A stretch of 6,922 nucleotides of DNA from assembly GCA_028692515.1 (NCBI GenBank), contig JAQUXG010000089.1, forward strand, positions 1 to 6,922. The letters are read 5' to 3'. The position numbers and the translations under genes were made by a program. The stretch is from Kiritimatiellales bacterium (GTDB taxonomy: Bacteria > Verrucomicrobiota > Kiritimatiellia > Kiritimatiellales > Tichowtungiaceae). A model generated the notes under the pieces. That model ran no database searches and was not told the DNA's origin. It worked only from the letters and a program-made list of their open reading frames with translations. Of this stretch, positions 1 through 5,153 are shown one piece after another; the first letter of the stretch is position 1, and each line of letters starts with the position of its first letter.

Positions 1-1116
1 GCCGCCGCCAATAATGCTGACGCTGTCAGAATCAGCAACCGCCTGGCAAATCGAGAAGGTGCCTTTGGCGAACGGAGCCATTTCGAAGCAGCCCATCGGA
101 CCGTTCCAGACCACCGTTTTGGCTTTGGAAATTTCAGCGCTGTAGAGTTCGATGGTCTTCGGGCCGATATCAAGAGCCATCCAGCCGTCTTCGATGTTTT
201 CGCCGACCACCTTGACATTGGCTTCAGCGGAAAACTTGTCAGCGGCGATGTTGTCGAGCGGGAGCATCAGCTTGACGCCTTTGGCTTCGGCCTGCGCCAG
301 AATTTCTTTGGCGAGTTCGACCTTGTCGTCTTCAACCAGCGATCCGCCGATCGGGAAACCTTTGGCTTTATAGAAGGTGTAGGCCATGCCGCCACCGATG
401 AGAATGGCGTCGCATTTGCTCATCAGGTTGATGACGACGTCGATTTTTCCGGAGATCTTCGCGCCGCCGATGATTGCGACAAACGGTTTTGCAGGCGCTT
501 CGAGCGTTTTGCCGAGATATTCGATTTCCTTTTCGAGCAGGAAGCCGGCGGCGCACTGGTCGATGTATTTGGTGACCACGGCCATGGAGGCGTGCGCGCG
601 ATGCGCGGTACCAAAGGCGTCGTCGACATACACGTCGCCGAAGGTGGCGAGTTCACGGGCGAAAACATCCTGTTTGGCTTTCATCTCTTTCTTCGCGGCG
701 GCTTTTTCTTCATCGGTCGCGTCGTCGGCCAGCTTGGCTTTGCCTTCTTCTTCGGCATAGAAACGGAGATTTTCGAGAACGAGAATTTCGCCGACTTTCA
801 GACCGTCGACCAGCGCTTTGACTTCCGGACCAATGACATCGGGAGCGAGAGTGACTTTGGCGCTGACCAGTTTTGCAAGGCAGTCGGCGGCGGGTTTAAG
901 CGTGAACTCGAGGTTCTTTTTGCCTTTCGGGCGGCCGCAGTGGCTCATCAGAACAAGCGAACCGCCGTTTTCGAGGACATAGTTGATGGACGGAAGCGCC
1001 GCAGTAATACGGGTATCGTCGGTGACTTTACCGTCTTTCACCGGCACGTTGAAGTCCACGCGCATCAGGACGCGTTTGCCTTGTACATTCAGATCACGAA
1101 TCGTCAGTTTATTCAT
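1..1116 (-). CDS. pgk: Phosphoglycerate kinase, C-terminus missing at window edge
   Basis: Cytoplasmic glycolytic enzyme that transfers phosphate between 1,3-bisphosphoglycerate and ADP, making ATP and 3-phosphoglycerate. Reading the minus strand from the ATG at 1116-1114 gives 372 open codons. Family signatures appear in order: RVDFNVP (residues 19-25), SHCGRPKG (58-65), ENLRF (115-119), DDAFGTAHRAHAS (165-177), GGAK (217-220), GGGMAYTF (241-248), DIGPKT (316-321) and WNGPMGCFE (337-345). The frame leaves the window within the GGG (370-372) that normally begins the nucleotide-binding GGGD(S/T) motif, so roughly 25 C-terminal residues are missing. A lysine/glutamate/alanine-rich insert (about 121-155) makes the loop after ENLRF longer than in compact PGKs. 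The start is supported by an AAAGGA ribosome site (about 1124-1129) and a promoter just upstream. No other gene in the window is co-directional and adjacent. Confidence 0.97.
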   Translation of the reverse strand, partial: MNKLTIRDLNVQGKRVLMRVDFNVPVKDGKVTDDTRITAALPSINYVLENGGSLVLMSHCGRPKGKKNLEFTLKPAADCLAKLVSAKVTLAPDVIGPEVKALVDGLKVGEILVLENLRFYAEEEGKAKLADDATDEEKAAAKKEMKAKQDVFARELATFGDVYVDDAFGTAHRAHASMAVVTKYIDQCAAGFLLEKEIEYLGKTLEAPAKPFVAIIGGAKISGKIDVVINLMSKCDAILIGGGMAYTFYKAKGFPIGGSLVEDDKVELAKEILAQAEAKGVKLMLPLDNIAADKFSAEANVKVVGENIEDGWMALDIGPKTIELYSAEISKAKTVVWNGPMGCFEMAPFAKGTFSICQAVADSDSVSIIGGG

Positions 1117-1150
1117 CGCAGATTCCTTTCAGGAGTTAAAAATCCCGTCG

Positions 1151-1178
1151 AATATAAGCAAAAAAGACCGCGAGTCAA
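1151..1178 (-). promoter_or_regulatory. Probable sigma70-type promoter of pgk
   Basis: On the minus strand, TTGACT (1178-1173, five of six matches to the -35 consensus) is followed after 16 bp by TATATT (1156-1151, five of six to the -10 consensus). Transcription would begin near 1144, leaving a leader of about 28 nt that contains the AAAGGA ribosome site of pgk. The -35 box lies inside an inverted repeat (1166-1192). Assignment rests on sequence match and position only. Confidence 0.6.
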
Positions 1179-1192
1179 TCAGACTCCCGGTC
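1160..1192 (-). terminator. Hairpin with T6 tail overlapping the pgk promoter
   Basis: GACCG-C-GAGTC (1166-1176) pairs with GACTC-C-CGGTC (1182-1192): two 5-bp stems separated by one mismatch, with a 5-nt loop. On the minus strand the hairpin is followed by six T residues (1165-1160), the form of a Rho-independent terminator. No minus-strand gene lies immediately to the right for it to end. It may block antisense read-through from the neighbouring gene's region into pgk, or the same palindrome may be an operator, since it covers the -35 box. On the plus strand the following bases are only GGCTTTTC, a weak tail. Confidence 0.4.
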
Positions 1193-1272
1193 GGCTTTTC
1201 GCCAAAATCCGGATCAAAAAGTTCCATTGCTCGGAAATTCCGCTATGCTGTCCCTCTTTTTGAAAGGACCTC

Positions 1273-2004
1273 ATGAGCAAACCGCGCCCCAAAGAAGAAA
1301 ACCCGATGATCAGCATCATGCTGAACGTCGTGATTCCCGTCATCATCCTGACCTACCTGAGTAAAGACAAATACCTCGGGCCGGTCTGGGGGCTTGTGGT
1401 TGCACTGATTCTGCCGATTGGTTACGGAATTCATACGCTAGTCAAAGAGAAACGCGCGGACTTTGTTTCGATCATCGGCATCATTAGCGTCCTGCTGACC
1501 GGCGTGTTTGGAATCCTGAAACTTCCGCCGCAGTGGATCGCCATTAAGGAAGCCGCCATCCCTCTGATTATTGGCTTGGCCATTATCATTTCGTTAAAAA
1601 CGCCCTACCCGCTGATCAAAAAAATTCTGATGAGCGAAAAACTGTTCAATGTACCGCTGCTTCACGAAAAACTGCGCGAACAAGGCAATGAGGCGAAGTT
1701 TGAAAAACGGCTGGTCGGCCTGACGTGGGGCTTTGCCTCGTCGATGTTTCTTTCCTCCGCGCTCAATTACACGCTGGCGAAAATTATCCTGAAAAGTCAA
1801 CCGGGCACGGAAGCCTTCACGGCTGAAATCGGAAAAATGACCGGGCTGAGCTATATCGTCGTGATGCTTCCCAGCATGGCGGTGATGATTGCGGTGCTGA
1901 TCGCGTTGATCAAAACGCTCACTCATCTGACCGGACTGAAGATGGACGACCTGCTCGCCGAGCATCTGCAGGAACCGAAAAAGGAAGAAGCTCCCAACGC
2001 GTAA
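1273..2004 (+). CDS. VC0807-family multi-pass membrane protein
   Basis: A 243-residue integral membrane protein. About six hydrophobic segments are visible (roughly residues 13-30, 36-52, 65-83, 91-108, 150-172 and 192-214), then a charged cytoplasmic-looking tail ending KKEEAPNA. The run NVVIPVIILTYLS, then LGP, GYG, SVLLTGVFGIL, the QWIAIKEAAIPLIIG segment, a later FLSSALNY segment and LSYIVVMLPSM match what I recall of the VC0807 family. I know of no established biochemical role for this family, so no transport substrate is proposed. The start has a good GAAAGGA ribosome site (1262-1268) 4 nt upstream; the in-frame Met12 is less well supported. The gene is divergent from pgk and convergent with the gene at 2077-2448. 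Its TAA stop lies inside a heptamer repeat. Family assignment is from memory of conserved segments, without a search. Confidence 0.85.
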   Translation: MSKPRPKEENPMISIMLNVVIPVIILTYLSKDKYLGPVWGLVVALILPIGYGIHTLVKEKRADFVSIIGIISVLLTGVFGILKLPPQWIAIKEAAIPLIIGLAIIISLKTPYPLIKKILMSEKLFNVPLLHEKLREQGNEAKFEKRLVGLTWGFASSMFLSSALNYTLAKIILKSQPGTEAFTAEIGKMTGLSYIVVMLPSMAVMIAVLIALIKTLTHLTGLKMDDLLAEHLQEPKKEEAPNA

Positions 2005-2077
2005 CGAGTAATACGTAACAAAAACCGACCGCTCTGTATCCGTTTCTAAATTACGAATTACTCATTACGGATTACGT
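2000..2077. repeat. Heptamer-based inverted repeat between convergent genes
   Basis: The right half is four tandem 7-mers: ATTACGA, ATTACTC, ATTACGG, ATTACGT (2050-2077). The left half carries the complementary type: TAACGAG, TAATACG, TAACAAA (2002-2022). Arms 2000-2019 and 2050-2069 are inverted repeats matching at 17 of 20 positions around a 30-nt spacer. The left arm contains the TAA stop of the membrane protein gene. The right end meets the TGA stop of the minus-strand gene at 2077. The element could fold in RNA from either strand and may act as a two-way transcription end, though neither side has a strong T run. Confidence 0.75.
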
Positions 2078-2448
2078 CAGATAATCAATCCGCTCTCTTT
2101 TTTCAGATCAGCAGGTGTGATGATCTTATTGGCCTGTTCACGTTGGTAGTGCTGTGCCTCTTCAATCATTTTATTCATCGCGTCTTCCATCGCCTGCGGG
2201 AATTTGGCGACCGCGTCTTCAAGCGTTTTGGCTTCGATTGCGCCTTGCAGCGGAAGCGGGCCGTGCGGGCTCATCAGCTGGGTGTGGCCGGTGAAAACTG
2301 CGTCGCGCGAATCGTCTTCAGAACCGTCGATTTTGATCGGCACCAGCTTGCGGATACCGCCGGTCTTGAGGTCGGTGTAAGATTCTTCGCGGTAGAGATT
2401 GGCAATGTCCATTTTGACATCGCTGAGTTTTTCGGGTTCTGTGCTCAT
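2077..2448 (-). CDS. Conserved-looking small soluble protein, function unknown
   Basis: A 123-residue hydrophilic protein with no signal peptide or membrane segment, so probably cytoplasmic. The first half (about residues 17-75) looks like a small beta-rich domain: LYREESYTDLKTGGIRKL, then VPIKIDGSEDDSR, then FTGHTQLMSPHGPLPLQGAIEA. The second half (about 75-105) is predicted helical, acidic and amphipathic, and ends YQREQ; a short tail TPADLKKESGLII follows. There are no cysteines and no recognisable catalytic motif. I have a weak recollection of similar bacterial proteins annotated only as cytoplasmic protein, and assign no function. The ATG at 2448 has an AAAGGA ribosome site 6 nt upstream, which supports both the gene and its start. 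It converges on the VC0807-family gene and diverges from yihY, so it is probably transcribed alone. Confidence 0.85.
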   Translation of the reverse strand: MSTEPEKLSDVKMDIANLYREESYTDLKTGGIRKLVPIKIDGSEDDSRDAVFTGHTQLMSPHGPLPLQGAIEAKTLEDAVAKFPQAMEDAMNKMIEEAQHYQREQANKIITPADLKKESGLII

Positions 2449-2500
2449 AAGAATTCCTTTCTGAAATGAGCGGGGATTAAGCCACAGAAGAGCAACCGGT

Positions 2501-2521
2501 GAAACCCTCTTTTCGGGTTTT
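2501..2521. repeat. Small hairpin in divergent spacer
   Basis: AAACCC (2502-2507) and GGGTTT (2515-2520) form a 6-bp stem, extended by a G-U pair, around a TCTTTTC loop. On the plus strand it is followed by TCTTTCC, which resembles a weak terminator, but no plus-strand gene lies upstream to end. It sits between the divergent 2448 and 2572 starts, so it may be a leader structure of either gene or chance. Confidence 0.4.
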
Positions 2522-2571
2522 CTTTCCGTAAATGAGATCGTATGCTCAGCGCATCAAACAAGGAGTCGTCC

Positions 2572-3867
2572 ATGAACAGCAAGCCCGCCGGATTCGTTGG
2601 GAAGGTCAAACAATTCATCACCTGTGACCTCTGGGAGCTGGAACCGAATTCCCTGTCAAAAGCCCGTCGTCACGGCCTGAAATTCCTGCGCGTCTGCACG
2701 CTGGTCTTCAAGGGCTTTAAAGAGGATAAATGCCCGATTCACGCCTCAGCACTCACCTTCACCTCCGTTATGGCATTGGTTCCCTTTCTCGTCATCCTCT
2801 TCTCTATCGCCAAAGGATTCGGCGTCGAAAAAGCCAGCGAACTGCTTCTCGAAAAATCCGCTGCATGGCCGGAAGCCCTTCAGCAGGCTGCCGCCAACAT
2901 TATCACCACCGTTGAGTCCGCCAGTGCCGGAGCCATGGGAGGAATCGGGGGCGTTCTTTTCCTGTGGGTCGCCATCAAGATGCTCAGCAGCATTGAAGAA
3001 ACCTTCAATCTCGTCTGGGGCGTAAAAACACCGCGTACGCTGATCGACAAAATCCGCAACTACATCGTCATTCTGGTCGCCGCACCGATCCTGATGATCG
3101 TCGCCACCTCTGGGCAACCGGTCATCATCGGCTTTGCCAGCAAGCTGACCTGGATGGGGCCACTCCTGAAAATCGGGTTGCAAGCCGTCCCGGTGCTCAC
3201 CATGGCGATGGCCTTCACTATCATCTACATCTTCCTGCCTAACACCAAAGTCAAATTCTCTGCCGCCTTCACCGGTGCACTGGTCAGCGCCGTGCTGACT
3301 ATCCTCTTCCAGCTGGCCATCATCAAACTCGGCATGGGCGTCAGCAAATACAACAAAATCTACGGCGCACTGGCCGCCATTCCGATCTTCCTCTTCTGGG
3401 TGCAGATGAGCTGGCAGATCATGCTGCTCGGTGCGGAAGTCGCCTTCTCTGTCCAGAACGCCGGCACCTATGCCCGCGAACGGCTCGCCGTCAACCCCAG
3501 CGCCCGCTCGCGCCTCTGCCTCGCCTTCGCCCTCATGAAGCGCATCACCGCCTCCTTTACCAAAGGCAAAGGCCCGTTTGACACCATCGCCTACGGAACC
3601 GCCAACCGCATTCCCGTCCGACTCATCAATGATGTGATCTCCATTCTGGCAGCAAACGGCCTCGTCGCCGAAGCCGCCGAAAAACAGGGCTGCTACACCC
3701 TGCTCCGCGACCCGGCGGATGTAACCGCCCGCGCCATCACCGACGCCATCCTGAATGAAGGAGCCGACCCGAACGAACTCGGCATGAAAGACGATTTTCC
3801 AATGTTTGGAAAAATTACAAACGCCAGTTTCCAAACATTGGAAAAAGAAGTTCTCAAGAACTTCTAA
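2572..3867 (+). CDS. yihY: YihY/BrkB (UPF0761)-family inner membrane protein
   Basis: A 431-residue inner-membrane protein. Six hydrophobic segments (about 58-80, 121-140, 165-188, 207-222, 230-253, 264-290) form the YihY/BrkB core, with the hallmark stretches ASALTFTSVMALVP (58-71) and YGALAAIPIFLFWVQMSW (264-281) followed by GAEV (287-290). Residues of about 310-400 form a soluble domain (ARSRLCLAFALMKRI, then PVRLINDVISILAANGLV, then CYTLLRD) that looks like a winged-helix tail, as in longer family members. Proteins of this family were once annotated as tRNase BN in error; their true function is unsettled. I chose the ATG at 2572 over the in-frame ATG at 2542 because AAGGAG (2560-2565) sits 6 nt upstream of the former and nothing similar precedes the latter. 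The last 25 residues or so (FPMFGK, then FQTLEKEVLKNF) are encoded by a palindromic repeat and probably are not part of the ancestral protein. Confidence 0.93.
   Translation: MNSKPAGFVGKVKQFITCDLWELEPNSLSKARRHGLKFLRVCTLVFKGFKEDKCPIHASALTFTSVMALVPFLVILFSIAKGFGVEKASELLLEKSAAWPEALQQAAANIITTVESASAGAMGGIGGVLFLWVAIKMLSSIEETFNLVWGVKTPRTLIDKIRNYIVILVAAPILMIVATSGQPVIIGFASKLTWMGPLLKIGLQAVPVLTMAMAFTIIYIFLPNTKVKFSAAFTGALVSAVLTILFQLAIIKLGMGVSKYNKIYGALAAIPIFLFWVQMSWQIMLLGAEVAFSVQNAGTYARERLAVNPSARSRLCLAFALMKRITASFTKGKGPFDTIAYGTANRIPVRLINDVISILAANGLVAEAAEKQGCYTLLRDPADVTARAITDAILNEGADPNELGMKDDFPMFGKITNASFQTLEKEVLKNF
3795..3845. repeat. Perfect 18-bp inverted repeat inside the yihY 3' end
   Basis: TTTTCCAATGTTTGGAAA (3795-3812) and its exact reverse complement TTTCCAAACATTGGAAAA (3828-3845) flank a 15-nt spacer. 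Each arm is itself a near-palindrome of form TTCCAA-N3-TTGGAA. The whole element lies within the yihY reading frame and encodes FPMFGK and FQTLEK. An 18-bp perfect match in coding sequence is unlikely by chance and looks like a short palindromic repeat element absorbed into the gene end. Confidence 0.85.
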
Positions 3868-3874
3868 CCGCTAC
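3838..3874 (+). repeat. Tail repeat, copy 1 (yihY C-terminal codons)
   Basis: This segment starts at TTGGAAAAA, encodes LEKEVLKNF and the TAA stop, and ends at CTAC. It aligns with 3947-3984 at about 28 of 38 columns with one gap. It contains a perfect 8-bp palindrome, GAAGTTCT (3847-3854) and AGAACTTC (3857-3864), with a 2-nt centre. The start overlaps the right arm of the 18-bp inverted repeat. Confidence 0.7.
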
Positions 3875-3904
3875 AGAAGTTTTCACCCGAGCAAAGCGAG
3901 AGAG

Positions 3905-3922
3905 GCCCCGCAGATGCGGGGC
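3905..3922. repeat. GC-rich hairpin downstream of yihY
   Basis: GCCCCGC (3905-3911), loop AGAT, GCGGGGC (3916-3922): a perfect 7-bp GC stem 37 nt after the yihY stop. It is embedded in purine-rich flanks of the form GAGCAAAGCGAG before and CGACCGTAGGGAG after. No T run follows, so it is not a classical terminator, but it would stabilise an mRNA 3' end. The flanks resemble dispersed intergenic palindromes in other environmental genomes; that resemblance is from memory only. Confidence 0.7.
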
Positions 3923-3946
3923 AACGACCGTAGGGAGTGGCAATCC

Positions 3947-3984
3947 TTGGAAAAACAGCTCCTCAAGAGCTTTTAGTCGGTTAC
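3947..3984 (+). repeat. Tail repeat, copy 2 (diverged, non-coding)
   Basis: This copy begins TTGGAAAAA and ends GTTAC. In its own frame it reads SLEKQLLKSF followed by a TAG stop, against TLEKEVLKNF and TAA in copy 1. Several of the differences are silent or conservative, the pattern left by protein-coding divergence. It also keeps a small hairpin, AGCTC-CTCAA-GAGCT (3957-3971). The frame differs from yihY and has no start or ribosome site, so it is a fragment and not a gene. Confidence 0.6.
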
Positions 3985-3992
3985 CGAAAAAT

Positions 3993-4040
3993 AGACATTC
4001 CTGTCGTCTCACTGGAAATCATGAGCAGACAGGAATGTCT
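3993..4040. repeat. 13-bp perfect inverted repeat
   Basis: AGACATTCCTGTC (3993-4005) and GACAGGAATGTCT (4028-4040) are exact reverse complements around a 22-nt spacer. The right arm also folds on itself as CAGACA-GGAA-TGTCTG (4027-4041 region). It lies between the convergent ends of yihY and the PEP-CTERM gene, where a dispersed repeat or shared 3' structure would be expected. No target-site duplication or encoded protein marks it as an insertion sequence. Confidence 0.75.
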
Positions 4041-4041
4041 G

Positions 4042-4076
4042 AAAAGACCGCCTTTGCCGAGGCCGAAGAACCGGTC
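4042..4076 (-). terminator. Probable Rho-independent terminator of the PEP-CTERM gene
   Basis: On the minus strand GACC (4076-4073) pairs with GGTC (4049-4046) and an inner GCCT pairs with AGGC around CGGCAA, with an unpaired bulge on one side; TTTT (4045-4042) follows. The stem begins inside the TGA stop codon of the 4075-4881 gene. The bulge and short T run make this a moderate call. Confidence 0.4.
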
Positions 4077-4881
4077 AGTCCAACTGGCGGCGGATCAAAA
4101 AGACAATTCCGGCAACTAACGCCATCAACGAAGCGGTGGCCGGTTCAGGAACAACGTTAACTTCAACGACGCGGAACCCGAAAGAGGAAAGCTCCATCGA
4201 CGGATAGGTGTTGCCTGGCCCCGGCAAAAGCCAAAAATCCTCGTAATTACCGCCGGTGAAATCTCCTTCTGGATATTCCAGCCATTCGGCGACGTTGCCC
4301 ATCATGTCAAACGTGCCGTTTTGCTCCACCGCTCCCGATCCGACGGCCCATGCACTGCCGCCTTCGTTGCCATAATTCGCATCCGTTTGAGAGGGCGCAA
4401 TATCTGTTCCATTGGCATAGAACGAATAACCTGAAGCGTCGGGTTTGAAGTAGGCCGCCTTGTACCATTCGTCTATCGTCGGCAGGGCATAGGCCTTTCC
4501 ATAGGTGGTAATAGCCGAAGCGCGGTCGGTGGACTGATAAACTCCGCCGCTGAAAACATACGCTCCGTCATCGACATTCCCGCTAGTGAGGTAATTGCAG
4601 TATTTCATTGCTTCGTAAAGCGAAACAAAACTCGCCGGGGCGGAAGCTCCCACCATGCGCGTGCCGTCGTTCCAGTAATCTTCGTTGCCGTTGCCCGCAT
4701 CAGACGCCATGAACTCCGCAATCGTCACTTCGGTCGCTGAGATTTGGTAGGTGTAGCCCACCGCGCCATAGCCGGTGCTACCGTCCGCCGTGTTACCCGC
4801 GTTACCGATCGTTACAAACGCCGCCTGAGCCATCCCGCACAGCCCCACCAATCCCGCCAGTATCAACCATTTTGTCTTCAT
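4075..4881 (-). CDS. Secreted SUMF1/FGE-fold protein with PEP-CTERM tail
   Basis: A 268-residue exported protein. Residues 1-20 are a signal peptide (MKTKWLILAGLVGLCGMAQA, cleavage likely before AFV). The body (about 21-240) has the formylglycine-generating-enzyme-like (SUMF1) layout: YQISATEVTIAEF (45-57), AMKYCNYL (91-98), YALPTIDEWYKAAYF (131-145), FDMMGNVAEWLEY (191-203), GGNYED (210-215), GFRVV (235-239). It ends in a PEP-CTERM sorting signal: VPEP (244-247), a hydrophobic helix and RRQLD. Such tails are cut by exosortase, linking the protein to the outer surface. The only cysteines are C15, in the signal peptide, and C95. The paired catalytic cysteines that true FGEs carry between GGsw and GFR are absent, so sulfatase activation is unlikely; a binding or structural role is the safer inference. 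The ribosome site is weak (AGAAAGAAAACG before ATG 4881). It is convergent with yihY and divergent from the helicase gene. Confidence 0.92.
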   Translation of the reverse strand: MKTKWLILAGLVGLCGMAQAAFVTIGNAGNTADGSTGYGAVGYTYQISATEVTIAEFMASDAGNGNEDYWNDGTRMVGASAPASFVSLYEAMKYCNYLTSGNVDDGAYVFSGGVYQSTDRASAITTYGKAYALPTIDEWYKAAYFKPDASGYSFYANGTDIAPSQTDANYGNEGGSAWAVGSGAVEQNGTFDMMGNVAEWLEYPEGDFTGGNYEDFWLLPGPGNTYPSMELSSFGFRVVEVNVVPEPATASLMALVAGIVFLIRRQLD

Positions 4882-5153
4882 CGTTTTCTTTCTTTTTATT
4901 GCCGCAACAACCGAAAACCTGTGCGGATTGCCGGTAATTTAGTTGCCCGTCTCCAACGGCGCAAATTTAATCTAGAAAAAGGCGTCATTTTCTATGAGAG
5001 GGATATCATTACAAGCTATTGAAGGCATGCTCTTTAAGAAGACCGCCCCCTGCACAACACTCACTGTTCAATGTGCATTTAAAATTGAATGTTGTTTATT
5101 GAATCCTGATTCCCCTTTGCTTCCTTCGTTTCCTTCTGTAGAACGTTTCCCCT
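4882..5153. other. Divergent intergenic spacer with AT-rich repeats
   Basis: This 272-bp gap separates the starts of the PEP-CTERM gene and the helicase gene and holds no credible reading frame. The right part is AT-rich: ACAACA (5054-5059) and TTCAAT (5067-5072) are complementary, in order, to the continuous ATTGAATGTTGT (5084-5095), giving a 12-bp inverted repeat with a 7-nt bulge. ATTGAAT recurs at 5084 and 5098, exactly 14 bp apart. GAATC-CT-GATTC (5101-5112) is a further small palindrome. A pyrimidine-rich stretch (5110-5138) precedes the helicase. A weak helicase promoter could be TTGCTT (5117-5122), 16 bp, TAGAAC (5139-5144). I found no convincing promoter for the minus-strand gene. 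Confidence 0.5.

Noticed and set aside
1232..1242. Palindrome CGGAATTTCCG (as read on the minus strand) upstream of the VC0807-family gene
   Set aside because: Five-bp arms around one base are short enough to arise by chance, and nothing else ties it to regulation.
592..1263. Plus-strand open frame of 223 codons opposite pgk
   Set aside because: It is antisense to well-conserved pgk and has a low-complexity F-rich product, with no ribosome site or recognisable domain.
2542..2571. Upstream ATG giving a 441-residue YihY
   Set aside because: It has no ribosome site and may overlap a -10 element; the ATG at 2572 has AAGGAG at good spacing.
2746..3834. Long minus-strand open frame (362 codons) opposite yihY
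   Set aside because: It is the antisense shadow of yihY. Its product is rich in D, G, H and E in the way expected from reversed GC-biased codons, and the plus-strand frame has clear family motifs and a ribosome site.
3795..4040. Possible CRISPR array or miniature transposon in the repeat island
   Set aside because: The repeats differ from one another and do not have constant unit and spacer lengths, and there are no terminal inverted repeats with a target duplication enclosing the island.
3937..4119. Short plus-strand frame (60 codons) downstream of yihY
   Set aside because: It runs through the tail repeat, the 13-bp inverted repeat and the end of the PEP-CTERM gene, has no ribosome site, and is explained by the repeats.
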